A stretch of DNA of 17,117 nt from Ophioceras dolichostomum (Eukaryota > Ascomycota > Sordariomycetes > Magnaporthales > Ophioceraceae): contig PYST01000552.1 of assembly GCA_003049485.1 (NCBI GenBank), positions 1 to 17,117 on the forward strand. Direction: 5' to 3'. Both the position numbers and the translations under genes were made by a program. The notes under the pieces are model-generated. The model searched no databases. It saw nothing but the letters and a program-made list of their open reading frames with translations, and had not been told where the DNA came from. Positions 7,456 to 17,117 of this stretch are shown here, in pieces. Positions within the stretch are counted from its first letter, which is position 1. The number at the start of each line of letters is the position of its first letter.

Positions 7456-7458
7456 TAG

Positions 7459-8530
7459 AAAATGGGAAAGGGGTCGATTCGGGAAGGTCCCGAAGTGGAT
7501 TCCGAAATACACACATCAATCCATCAATCTCATCTCTTCACCAAACCGGCCCCCCTCACCCCAATTTGTATCCCCTTCTGCTGCCGCAGGAGCACGAGCG
7601 ATTGAAATCGATCGGAAACGATGACGCCCGCCCACCGGCCGGCCCCCGTAAATGTGAAGGTGTGATCGAAACGGCCCCTTCCCGGCGGCTTGGAATAGTA
7701 GCCCAGACGATACGCTGTATGCAGCCCTGGTGGGCAGTGAGTGAGCGGCACTGATGGTGTGGGTGGGCGGGTGGAGGGGGGGGGCCGCCGACCTGTCTGT
7801 CTGTCAATTTAGGTACAGCAGCCGCTACATGCAAATCGGACCCTGCCTGCATGAACCTCAATTTAGTTGCGGTGGGTTGCGGGAACTCGCGGTAGATGAA
7901 GAGGTTACGCCAGCGGCATCTGATTGCGACGACACCTCCTTCAGCTGAATGGTTGGTTGGTTTGTGAGGCTGTGGGAGTTTGATGTCTGCAGGAAAAAAA
8001 AACAGGGAGTGGTAGTGGTGGTGAAAAGATTTTTCAGTATTTGCCAATGACACTCGGATTTAAGTTTCCAATCCTAACTGACTATTTCCTGACGAGAGAG
8101 AGAGTGCAACTATCCCTCCGCAGATATGTGCCTAACCTCAGATGGTACGTGAGGGAGAGAGAGAGAAGTGAGAGAGAAAAGAAAAGGGGGGTATTCGGCA
8201 GCGAGTAAATGAGACAGACTCCATATCCTTAGGGGAAGAAAAGTATGATGCTTTCCCAAAAATCCAAATCCCAACTGGAAAAATTCACTGTCCGCAAATG
8301 GTATCCGTGCCGTTCTAAACTCCAAGAAAATGATCCAGTTATGTCCGGTGCCCAAAATCCCCCCATTGTACAAGAAAAACAAAACAGCACAAAGACGCTA
8401 TAGCGCAGTGCATCGATCCGCCCATCACTATCTATCAAACCCAGTAGTATCTAACACAGGACCGAAATAAAAACAAATGCTAAAAGTGAGACTTTGTGCT
8501 TTTTGGGGGGGTTTTGTGCGGCAAAAATGT
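7459..8530. other. Spacer and probable 3' UTR of the minus-strand gene
   Basis: No coding sequence is supported. The part next to 8531 is probably the 3' UTR of the E-set gene, with T-rich stretches on the minus strand around 8462-8475 and 8370-8390. Other content is a G-rich run (7761-7784), GA-rich microsatellites (8094-8110 and 8152-8185) and an A-run near 7992-8001. Confidence 0.45.
7761..7784 (+). other. G-quadruplex-type motif
   Basis: Four G-runs of three or more with short loops (GGGTGGGCGGGTGGAGGG, then more G) fit the usual G3+N1-7 pattern. Function unknown. Confidence 0.6.
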
Positions 8531-11413
8531 TCAGGGGCTATTCTTCCCAATCACGTCAGCCATCCACCCGAGCTCCAGCACGAGGCTGCTCAAGCCCGCG
8601 TCCACCGCGCCGCCCGCCGCGGAGGCGAGCAGCGGCGAGCTGCCGCCGACGACGGGGTCAGCGACGACGGCGCCGGCCCCAGGCGCAGCACCAGACGCAG
8701 CAACGACGGCCGAGGAAGGCTCGAGTCGCTGCTTGTCGTCACCGCCGCTGGTGGCGGCCTCGGGGAGGCTGTAGCCCGGGAACGCGGCGAGGAGCGACTT
8801 GCTGAAGGAGGAGGGGGAGCAGTAGCCTCCTGCTCCCGACTCGAGGAGGAGGTCCGCCGCCGCGGTGATGGTCGAGGTGGAGGAGGCGGCGGCCGGGCCG
8901 GTGGGGAGGCCGAAGACGCTGACGTTGTCGTCTGTCTCGTCGTCGTCGTCCTCTGCCTCGGAGTGGTAGAAGGACGGGATGTCGTTCGAGGAGGCGGTCG
9001 ACTGGGGCGAGCGAGGCTCCTCCTCCATCGCCGTCACGGGCGAGTTGGGCGTCAGGAGGATGCTTGAGTCGGTGGAGAAGCGGGAGCGAGTCGGAGAAGC
9101 GGCCGAGACGGAGAGGGAGGGCAGCTTGGGCGGCGTCCTGGTCGGGGCGGCGGGGAAGGAGGCGATGAGGTCCTCGCGTTCCTGATCGTTGTCGTAGTCG
9201 TCGTCATCGTCGTTGCCATCGTCGTCGTCGTTGTGCTGCTGCTGCTCCTGGGCTGGTGTGTGCGGCCTCGAGTCCTCGGCGGCGAAGTAGTGCACCGTCG
9301 TGCCCGAGGCGGACGACAGGAACGTGCGCTGCGTCGGAGGCGGCGACAGCACCGTGCTGTACGGCAGGCCCTCCGACGCGGCAGACGTGGCGAAGTTGTC
9401 GTCGTCCTCGTTCTCCTCCGCGATGTCCTCGGGGATGACGATCGAGGGGCGAGGGTCCTCGATGGTCGTCGAGGCGACGGAGGCGGACGACGAGTGCTCG
9501 ACGTCCGACACGAGGAACCGCCGGAGCGACTCGGGCGAGATGTCTCTCGACCGGCTACCGCTGCCGCCGTCGCAGGACCTCAGGCTCATCCGGTCTTCCG
9601 ACGCGGTGGAGGCGGAGGAGGACGACGACGTCGACGCGATCCACGCCGCGGGCCTGTCGCTGCTGCGGCTGCTGCTACGGCTGATGCTGATGCTGTCCTT
9701 CGACGGGGCGCCGCCGCCGGATTTGCGGGTGAAGAGCTTCCGCGGCGACCAGGCCCACGACGGGTTGGGCGAGAGCGAGCGCGCCGAGCGCTTGTGGGTG
9801 AGGCTCGGCGGCAGGGTGTGCGAGGTGCCGAGGCGGAAGGCCGGCGAGGCCGTGGGGACGGGCGGCGCCGCCCTGGGAGTGACGAACTTGTCGTCTGGGT
9901 TCATGGTCCGGAACTCGCCCTCTCGGGCCGAGTTCACCGACGCGCTGCGCTTCCGCGAGGACTGCTCCACCGGCACGAACAGAGTGTTTACCCTCTGGCC
10001 AGGCAGGTAAGGGCAGGCTGAGGTCGACGGTAGAGATGGATCATGCGTTTCTGTGGCGCCATCCAACTCGTACTGTTGAAGATGATGAGGTAACAGGGAA
10101 TGTTAGAATCGTATTCGTCCTTGGGTTTAGCGGAAGCGGTCCTTGGGACTTACGTAGTAGTAGTACGTCTGGCCCATTTTCAAGCCACCGTTGCGCTTCG
10201 CGGTCATGCCTTGGTCGCCGTCGCAGATGACGTCCTTGAATGAGTGACACCCCCTCCACTGACCACGGTCTCGTCGGATATCTCGCTCCATCATGTAGGT
10301 TCTTTGGAAGTTGTCCCAGGACCCGACTAGATGGACGGACTGTATTGACGGACTCGTCTCACTTCATGAAGGGTGGGTCGGGGTTGACTGTCAGTTTGGG
10401 CTGCTTCGGGGTGATTGTAGAGTTGGAAAGCAACGCAAAAAGGAAGAGAGTATGTGAGAGGCAGGATGATATATATGAGGAAAGCAGACGAAATGACTCA
10501 AGAATGAGAGTGGAAGAAAAGAAAAGAAAAGCAAAACAAAAAGAAAATATCAGCTGGCAACAACAGCCAACCACGAGGCGCCCACCAACATAAGGCAAGG
10601 CGGTCCACTAAGCAAGGGAAGATGACGGGAGCAAAAACTGAGTCCAGGGGTCCCTGCAGCCTTGTTGTTGGGCCTCTCCGGAATGAAATAATGCTCGACA
10701 AAGAAGGTTCTGCTAGGGCTGACCTGCGTTTCGGTCTGCTTCCATGCTGCCCCAGGAACGAGGCCAAAGGCTGACGTTATATGAGCCGGACAGGCAGCCT
10801 GGCAGGAGGGTGTGAGTGAGGTGGTGGGGAGGGAGGTGAGGGCGCCATGCTCCAAGTGGGTTCCCACAGAACAGGGGGTAGGAGTAGTAAGGCCACAACG
10901 GAGTTCCCGTTGTATTCCATTCACTGTGAAGGAATGAAATAAGAGCAAATGAAACTGCTGACTTGGCCCAGGAGAAAAGGAAATAACATGAAAAGCATAT
11001 AGCAAACACAGTAGAAATCGGGCACCATCGGGCACGGGTCGGGAAAGGAAAGGAGGCGTAATAGAACGTACTATACCAAATAACAATGCGGGAACTCTTT
11101 CCGAGCTGAAGCTGAGGGAAAAAAAATGAAGGAGTGTTGTTGTTGTACGTGGCAGTGGTGGTTGCGAACCAAATCGTCGAACAGGGGTTGTAAGACGAAG
11201 GGAAAGGAAAGTGATGATGATCTGACCCAACCAGGCAGAGATATGTAGAACTTTTCAGGACCGAAACCGAGGGGATGCAAAGAAGCTTGCAAAACGGGAA
11301 AAAAAGGAAGAAAATAGAGAGCGAGAAAGTGTGCTATGCAGAGTACAACTGAAAAGACCAACGATGATAAAAACTCACAGGAGGAAGGTAAAGAGTGTAG
11401 TGGTTGGGTCCAT
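8531..11413 (-). CDS. CBM48/AMPK-beta-like (E-set) protein with long disordered tail; three exons
   Basis: Exons are 11379-11413, 10154-10361 and 8531-10072; together 1,785 nt, 594 residues plus stop. Exon 1 codes MDPTTTLFTFL plus two bases and ends at GTGAGT. Exon 2 reads on in phase as LETSPSIQSVHLVGSWDNF. Its acceptor is AAG at 10364-10362, with a CTGAC branch point at 10394-10390. Intron 2 (10073-10153) has GTAAGT, CTAAC (10106-10102) and CAG. Residues about 1-118 resemble the glycogen-binding E-set fold of AMPK beta subunits: HLVGSWDNF, a basic R..RGQW.G segment, GQTYYYYYELDG and CPYLPGQ..N.L.VP. Residues 119-594 are low complexity: SARSLSP.P.WAWSPRKLF, SPESLRRFL (about 260-268), IPEDIAEENEDDDNFATS (about 294-311) and an Asp-rich run (about 362-378). 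Carbohydrate or membrane-linked signalling is possible; function unproven. The last exon alone lacks an ATG, so the spliced model is needed. Confidence 0.75.
10073..10153 (-). other. Intron 2 of the E-set gene, 81 nt
   Basis: The donor is gtaagt directly after the TAC codons of the tyrosine run. The branch point is ctaac at 10106-10102 and the acceptor cag ends at 10073. Removing it joins the run to TAC-GAG-TTG in frame. Confidence 0.85.
10362..11378 (-). other. Intron 1 of the E-set gene, about 1.0 kb
   Basis: The donor is gtgagt at 11378-11373 and the acceptor aag ends at 10362, about 28 nt after ctgac. The phase (2 nt + 1 nt) restores one frame across the junction. At about 1,017 nt it is very long for an ascomycete intron. 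It contains a pyrimidine-rich stretch and an ATATATAT (minus strand, near 10468-10476), so a second internal start of transcription is possible. Confidence 0.6.
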
Positions 11414-11513
11414 GGTCCCTCGTGGTGAGATCAACTCGCCGCGCTTGAACCGTCGAATCGTTCCACAAGAACAGGCGAGGGAGATGGCGAAGACGAAACA
11501 AAGGCAGCAACGT

Positions 11514-11521
11514 CCTTTATA
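11514..11521 (-). promoter_or_regulatory. TATA box of the E-set gene
   Basis: On the minus strand the sequence reads gaaTATAAAGG about 100 bp upstream of the ATG at 11413. The intervening leader is C/T-rich (tttcgtcttcgccatctccc), typical of a fungal 5' UTR. The ATG has A at -3 (gaccATGG). Confidence 0.55.
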
Positions 11522-14423
11522 TTCGAGGTTGCTTCGTCAGTCGCGCGTGTGTGTGCGTTGTGTCCTTCTCGAGTCCGTCCTCTTCGTTGCTGGTGGTACC
11601 TAGATCCCATACGACCATACGACCGACCATACGATGGGGAGAGTGGCGGATGCGGCGGCGGGCGGCGGCAACTTCAGCAAGCGCAGTTGGTGGGCATCAT
11701 CTTCCAAATAGACAAGGACTGGACTAAATAGACGCCGCAGGGCTTTTTTCCCTTCGAGCTATGTGCCTCTCCCTCTTCTACTCCGGATTAGATATTGTTT
11801 TGCGATGCTGAAACACTCCTAGGGGGCCACACACACGCACTCACGCTTAAACAGGATCTGCCCCTGAACTTGGCTGGCCCCCAGCGCAGATTTGAGGGAG
11901 GTAGGAATTGGCCAATTGGGGGCGTCGAAGTGCTGTTGGAAGCGCCGTGACGATGCAGATTGACACTGGATGGGGGAAAACAAAAGTGCAACTGCAGGCA
12001 GGGGAAAGTGGGGGGAAAAGCGTGGAATGAGGAGCAATGAGAGGAAAGGAGCAATAAGGACTGCAGAAAAGCCTCGAGGGAGAACAAGAAGGACCTGTGC
12101 CGGTACCAGCGAGGAGAGTCGGGAAAACGGTTGACGAGTGAGGGTCCGTTGTCCCAGGCACGCAATGCGTTCACAGGCAAGGCAACCAAGCAAGTCGCAA
12201 CAGGCGACGACGCGGGACCCAGCAGGCAAAAGGAGATGATGCCTGACCGTGGCTCGCGTGGCGAGCGCTTAGAGAACTGCTGGGAATGGGGCGAATCGAC
12301 AGCTGGAGTTTTAACAGCGACGACTTATACGACAAGGGTACAGTGGCCGCGGTGGCTCGAGGCTATTCGTGGTGGTGTGGTGGATCAAGGAGAACGAAAC
12401 TGCCAACCAACAACTCTCGGCGGGCGGGTTCGATGGAGTAAGAGTTGTCGAACGAAAATGAGCTGGTAGCTAGAAGCTCTAGCTGTGCTAGTGGCCTTAC
12501 TTCTTTTCGCCCCGAAAGTATGGGGAAAACAAAAAGAAGGCGTGGTAGTGGTGGTGGTGGTGATGATGTTGATGATGGAAAAAAGAAGAAAAATTGGTCA
12601 CAGCTCCTCGGGCCCCGAGATGCCGCTTACGACGACGGGACGAGTCGATCTATATAAAATAAGGGTAAGAAAGAAGAAAGAGTGCCTGAAACATCGACGC
12701 CCGCGTGCGCAAATGAGGGCATATCAGGCGGGCCGCCCCAATGTCCTGCAAATATTTGGAAGCTGCTGGGGCTGAAGCACAGGGAGCAGCACTACAGGGG
12801 GGCAGGGGACTGGGGACTGTGAACTGTCAAAGTCCAAGGAGAGAACTGGAGATGGGCGGGATAGGACCCCGGACCAGCAGTGTCCAGAAAGCATTGAATG
12901 CAGCAGGGCAGCAGTGCACCAGCGCATCTTGAGCTCTGAAAGCGCAAGCCACGAAATCCGATTCTGGGATGGTGCCCTTCTCCAAGCTGGACGAACCATC
13001 GATTGGGGCCAAGACTTCCCCAATAGGAACGACACGCCCTGACATGCGGCCTCCCATTGGACGCCCCCGTCTCCCCGGGTCAATGCACTCGGCCGCGATC
13101 ACCGTACCAATAATCTCCAATCTCGCCAGGGCTTCTCTCCCTCTGGAGATACCTCCAGGGCCGAGGTTGGACATGCGGTGCGTGGTTCATGTTAATGGAC
13201 GTGTTCGCTCCACCCGCCCTACCATTTGCCAGCAATAGATTGGATTCTCGCAGGGTCCAGCCCGGGCAATACCGAATGATGCCCTCCCGAACGATACCGC
13301 TGCCCGCTCGCGTGCGTTGCGTGCGTTGCTTGCTGCGGTCTGACGGTGAAGAAGTGCGTGCAGAAAAAGAGATAGCTCCATCTCTCCAGAAAAAACCCAG
13401 ACGGACGTGCGAAAGGAGGGACGGACGGACATCTGTTGTTAGCATCCTGTTATGTACATGGATGTTGTCCGATGAATGTGATGATGAGCGCCGCGAGGCC
13501 CCGTTGAATGCCATCCTCGAGTCCCGGAAAATGATCGATGTAAGCCAGCGAACGGATGGACACTCGATCGAGGGCTAAAATCTCTCTCTTTCTTCCTGTC
13601 AGGACGCTAGTCTGATGCTGGCAGTAGCCTGGAAGAAACAAAACGAGACTTTTTCGAAAACAGCCGGAAATGGCGAGCCAGTCAGTTTCTCCCAATGCCG
13701 TTCGTTCCCAGTTCCCCAGCCAGCTGAGGAGAGACGAGCCCGGGCCAGATTGGAGATTGCCAATTGTCATGCACCAAGCCGCTCCCGGCAAACGACTGGC
13801 TGACAGCTCGCCCCGATAGCGTCATCTCTATTCCGTCCTGTTCCCAGGCAATTCCCAAGCTCCCGATCTGCATGTCTCAGCTTCTCCTCACTCCCATTTC
13901 TTCCCCTTTTCCTTCCTTCTTGTCTAGTCTCTCTTCGTTGTCTCTCACCCCCAAAATCCCGAATCCTATGTACTCCACTCCCTGCTCCGTTCTCTCGTAC
14001 CTTCGGACATCTTTCGGGAGGGGGGCGGCTGTTCAAACTTCGACTTCAATGCCTTCCTCTTTACTGTAAAAATGCATCATTCCATCATGATCAGAGCAGA
14101 AAGAACAAAGATCCGATCGACAGGGGCAGAATGGACGTCTAGCTGCACATGGATATGTAAGGTACAGTAACATTTTTCATCAGAAGGTGAAAAAAATATC
14201 TTTAGCCTCCGCCGTGCGCCAGGACCAACAACCATCGACCAAGCCTCAAAAACCAGGGGCAAGTGGGTCTGCTGGGTGTGTGAATATCAAAGAGGGAGGG
14301 CGGACGGACCACCAGTTGAGCCGTTCTTGTTGTGGAAGGGAGCTGGAGCTCGGCAGCTCAGAGAAAAGAAAAAGGAGTTAGGGCGGCATCACAATGGAAT
14401 TTTGACGGCCCTACAACTAAACA

Positions 14424-14446
14424 AAAGAAAGAAAGAAAGAAAAAGA
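14424..14446 (+). repeat. GAAA microsatellite
   Basis: About five GAAA units followed by a short A-rich tail. Confidence 0.8.
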
Positions 14447-15188
14447 GAGCAAGGGGAAGCTAATATTGGACGGACGGACGGGCAAAGTCGGGGACGGGAT
14501 GATGGTAACGATGTCCAGTTCGATCGACCTACGACTATCTCATTCTCCTACGTCCCCATGCCGCCTCCGCCTTTAAGGCCGCAAGGCGACACAAGAAAAA
14601 GGACGCCAGTGAACGTAGCTAGCTCGCTCGATTCGCACCTGCGTGTGAAAGAGAGACTTGTTGGACTTCCGTGGCTTGTCTGACAACCGAGCACGACTGG
14701 AGCACGAAGCGACCCGGTGCTGTTGTCATGCCTTCGCAACAGCCAGCAGCAGCCAGCATGTCCTGCCGTGCCCACGGCCGATTCTTGCAGCAAGCTTGAA
14801 GCAACAACAGCATCAGCTAGCATCATCAGTTCTCAATTGTCGGAAAATGAAGCGAGAAAAAAAAAAAAGGCAAATGGGGCTTTGCTGAACGAAGTAAAGT
14901 AGGTGGTCGGATCCCCGTGCGCATCATTCTTCGGTAGTAGTACAATGACGAATGAGCTAGCGAAGCCAGTGAGAGCTTCCGCTCCTTCAAAGAATTTGCT
15001 TTCTAATCAACGTTCGCAACTCTCTCTCTCTCGCATGCAGCGAACGCATTAATGACTTCGCGACTAGTGAATCTTGGGGTCTCGCGTCACGGCTTGCAGC
15101 TCGTCGTCCACCCGCCAACCCAACCAACCAGGTCCTTGCAACAAACGAGCACCTCCACGCCTCCCCCGCGAGAACAATCGTAGTGCAT

Positions 15189-15220
15189 CTCCCCCTCCCT
15201 CCCTCCCTTCCTTCCTTGCT
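15189..15220 (+). repeat. CCCT/CCTT microsatellite
   Basis: A run of ccctccctccctcccttccttccttg, a pure pyrimidine tract on this strand. Confidence 0.75.
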
Positions 15221-15657
15221 TCTTTCGCTATCATCCAAACGAATGGAATGAATGGCTTATATCTGGCGGGGAGATCAGAAAGAAAAGGTGTGGTCAGGCT
15301 ACTGCTACCATCCACGTCGCAGCAAGGCATCTTTTTCTTCCTTACCCATTCCATCTTCTTCGTCCCTTTCATTGCTGTGTGTGCCTGATCAGACGGTTGC
15401 GCCTCATGTGTCCCTGGTACGTGCTTGGTTGTGCCTGACGGTGACTGGATTTTTCTCATGCCAACAAACAATCCGCTAAAATTTAATACCTACCCTTGAT
15501 TCCTTTCGCCTCCCCCTCCTCCTCGCCATCACGTCGTACGCCGCTCGCCGCCGCCACGCCGCCACGGTCCGGGGTTGCAGGGCAGGACGGGCAAGACAAG
15601 GGTTCGGACAAAGTGGCGGGCGGCTGGGCGAAACATTTTTTGTGCCTTCTTCCGCCC

Positions 15658-15714
15658 GCATGCATGAGATGACAGCACATGCATGCCTACCTGCCTGCCC
15701 GCATGCATGCAGGC
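15658..15714. repeat. Cluster of GCATGC/ATGCAT palindromes
   Basis: Three groups of overlapping gcatgcat motifs with a cctgcctgcc spacer occur within 57 bp. The motif is self-complementary. Confidence 0.7.
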
Positions 15715-16308
15715 CGTATTACTCTATCGGACTTTGTGGAAAGCTAAAGCTCACACGAATGTGACCCCCCTGTAGAAGAAAGAAGAGAAAGAGCAGAAGA
15801 ATGGAAAGGCTGCGCCGTGATAACACCTTCGCAAGCGAAAGTGAGTTGTTGAAAACAATATGGCCCTCTTTCTTCGCCGGGCTTTTGTTGCGGCCGGACA
15901 AACCTACCAGGTACCATCTTCCAGCTTCGGGGTTTGCGAATCGGGCGAAGTGTTTCCGCGAGGGGATAGGATACAAAATTGAGAAAAAATAAAGCACCCC
16001 CATCGAGACACCGAGATATTAGGCACACATCATAGACCCAGCTGAACAGGATGGCCGTACATACGGCCTTAATGCCATCCGTCGTCTTTCCCTCCCGATA
16101 CTTCGCGGTCTAGCCCTGGGGAGAGAGAAAAGAAAGCTGTCAATTGTCAAGGGTCAAGTCAATATGGGGGCGGGCTGATAGGTTTGAGCTGGGGCCGATG
16201 GGATGGACCGGCCTGGCCGAATCCCAGCTGGATGGGTTGCTTCGAAACCCCTGGCGGGTTCCTGAGGTCACACATCCGATTTGTTGTCTTGCTTTTGGAT
16301 AAACTTGA

Positions 16309-16326
16309 GTGGTGGTGGTGGTGGTG
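16309..16326 (+). repeat. GGT trinucleotide repeat
   Basis: Six ggt/gtg units in a non-coding context. Confidence 0.8.
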
Positions 16327-16802
16327 TGCAGCCATCTCATCAGCATCAGCATTCGTGGAAATGTGTGTCTGTGTGTGACTTCTCAAGGGGAGGATCTGCC
16401 GCGGACGCAAGTGACGGCGGTAACTCTTCTCTTTCGTTCGTTCGTCCCAGCCAGCTGCGTGTGCCCAACTAGATCGAGAATCCACGATCCTGTCCTCTCA
16501 TAGGTTCGTTCAAAGAAAGAAAAGCACCCGCAGTGTTCTTGTGTGCGTGTTCCTGGGATCCTGTTCTGCATGCACTTACTAGATGTGGATTGAAAGGAAG
16601 AAGAGGGGAAGGAATGCGTGCGTGCGTTCTTGCTTGCATCGTTGACGTGGTTGAAGGACGTCCATTAGAATCCATGCCGTTTCTGAACCACTGTTTCTGC
16701 TGCTTTTGCTTACTGCATCTCGATATGCGTATGTGCCTGCTCCTGCTCGTTAAGAGGAAACAAATACGTGTTGCAGCAAATATTGTTGCTTGGTCGACAC
16801 CG

Positions 16803-16825
16803 CATGGCATGGCATGGCATGGCAT
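16803..16825 (+). repeat. CATGG pentanucleotide array
   Basis: Four exact catgg units followed by cat. Confidence 0.85.
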
Positions 16826-17061
16826 CTGGCGGCGTGGCGGCGCGGCCCATCCATCCATCATCGTCAGTGTTTCTGCTGGTGGTGTTTACTGTAGTGGTGG
16901 TGGCTGCTGTGCCGCAGAATCCCCTCACACGATTTCGCACCTTGTCGTGCCACGAAGTCGAGCCAAGGTCCCGACAGACAGACCGACATTTCCCTTAACG
17001 TCCGTTGGCAGCCAGCCGGGCGCGGCGTAGATACTTCTGGGGATCTATTTTCGATCAAAAT

Positions 17062-17085
17062 CCCAGGCCCCCAACAGGGCCTGGG
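17062..17085. other. Perfect 9-bp hairpin
   Basis: The arms cccaggccc and gggcctggg are separated by the loop ccaaca. It is followed by a direct repeat, ggctgattagga and ggttgattagga, at 17089-17117. No U-run follows the hairpin directly, so nothing marks it as a terminator. Confidence 0.7.
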
Positions 17086-17117
17086 GACGGCTGATTAGGA
17101 AAAACGGTTGATTAGGA

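Larger units (their letters stand above)
11522..17117. other. Gene-poor region with simple repeats
   Basis: About 5.6 kb in which I can support no coding sequence. Open frames are short, overlap one another on both strands and carry no recognised domain. Visible structures are CATACGAC repeats (11608-11634), a TATATAAAA (12651-12659), many microsatellites, GCATGC clusters (15658-15714), a CATGG pentanucleotide array (16803-16825) and a 9-bp hairpin (17062-17085). It could be a long upstream regulatory region of a gene to the right, hold non-coding transcripts, or have decayed. Confidence 0.45.

Noticed and set aside
7556..8053. 165-codon minus frame
   Set aside because: Composition is low complexity (His/Pro/Arg), it covers a G-run and an A-run, and no domain is seen.
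8531..10010. Plus-strand frames opposite the long last exon, rich in Arg and Ala
   Set aside because: They are antisense shadows of GC-rich Ser/Asp codons on the minus strand, which has splice sites, a promoter and a recognisable fold.
10359..10598. Minus frame ending in LTVNPDPPFMK as an upstream part of the E-set protein
   Set aside because: It has no ATG, ends at a stop where exon 2 begins, and its in-frame join would need an indel. The 35-nt exon with a CTGAC/AAG acceptor explains the junction without one.
12131..12469. 112-codon plus frame in the right spacer
   Set aside because: No recognisable domain, no promoter or splice context, and overlapping frames of similar length on the other strand close by.

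Overview
The window looks like nuclear DNA of a filamentous ascomycete, probably a Sordariomycete. Support comes from short spliced introns with CTAAC/CTGAC branch points, kinesin-light-chain-type TPR repeats as in fungal NOD-like receptors, Ty1/copia-type and other LTR fragments, CACGTG-containing solo LTRs, and long GC-balanced spacers full of simple repeats. No bacterial operon, rRNA, tRNA or CRISPR array was seen. The left 7.5 kb is accessory and repeat-rich. The middle holds one conserved-looking multi-exon gene. The right 5.6 kb has no coding sequence I can support.

Layout. (1) 91-1083: the 3' end of a TPR gene with seven almost identical 126-bp units; its left edge at base 90 is abrupt. 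(2) 1310-4116: a defective Ty1/copia-like element with LTRs at 1310-1591 and 3836-4116. Its interior is a frame-shifted gag joined directly to the last codons of the RNase H end of pol, so protease, integrase and reverse transcriptase are missing. An inverted solo LTR of the same family (3513-3794) sits inside it with a perfect AGCTT target duplication. (3) 4682-4860: a solo LTR of a second family, flanked by GCTAT. (4) 4862-5028: an exact 83-bp duplication around the only N, probably an uncollapsed contig overlap. (5) 5005-6359, minus: an unrecognised protein with a hydrophobic N-terminus and a charged helical C-terminal half. It starts in a 21-bp minisatellite and its coding signal shifts frame near the 3' end.

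(6) 7381-7455: a short peptide resembling the start of the N-terminal helical domain of fungal NLR or ankyrin proteins, followed by a stop. (7) 8531-11413, minus: a three-exon gene reconstructed from splice signals. A 35-nt first exon, a roughly 1-kb intron, a 208-nt exon, an 81-nt intron and a 1,542-nt last exon give 594 residues. The N-terminus resembles a CBM48/AMPK-beta glycogen-binding (E-set) fold, and the rest is a long Ser/Asp-rich disordered tail. A TATA box lies about 100 bp upstream. (8) 11522-17117: spacer with microsatellites, a pentanucleotide repeat, GCATGC clusters and a hairpin.

There is no sign that these genes form one pathway. The picture is a transposon-eroded accessory segment, with NLR-related fragments, beside one conserved gene. 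I found no convincing new defence or biosynthetic system. The best leads are the hypervariable TPR array, the gag-to-RNase-H deletion derivative, the micro-exon gene model and the unrecognised minus-strand protein.
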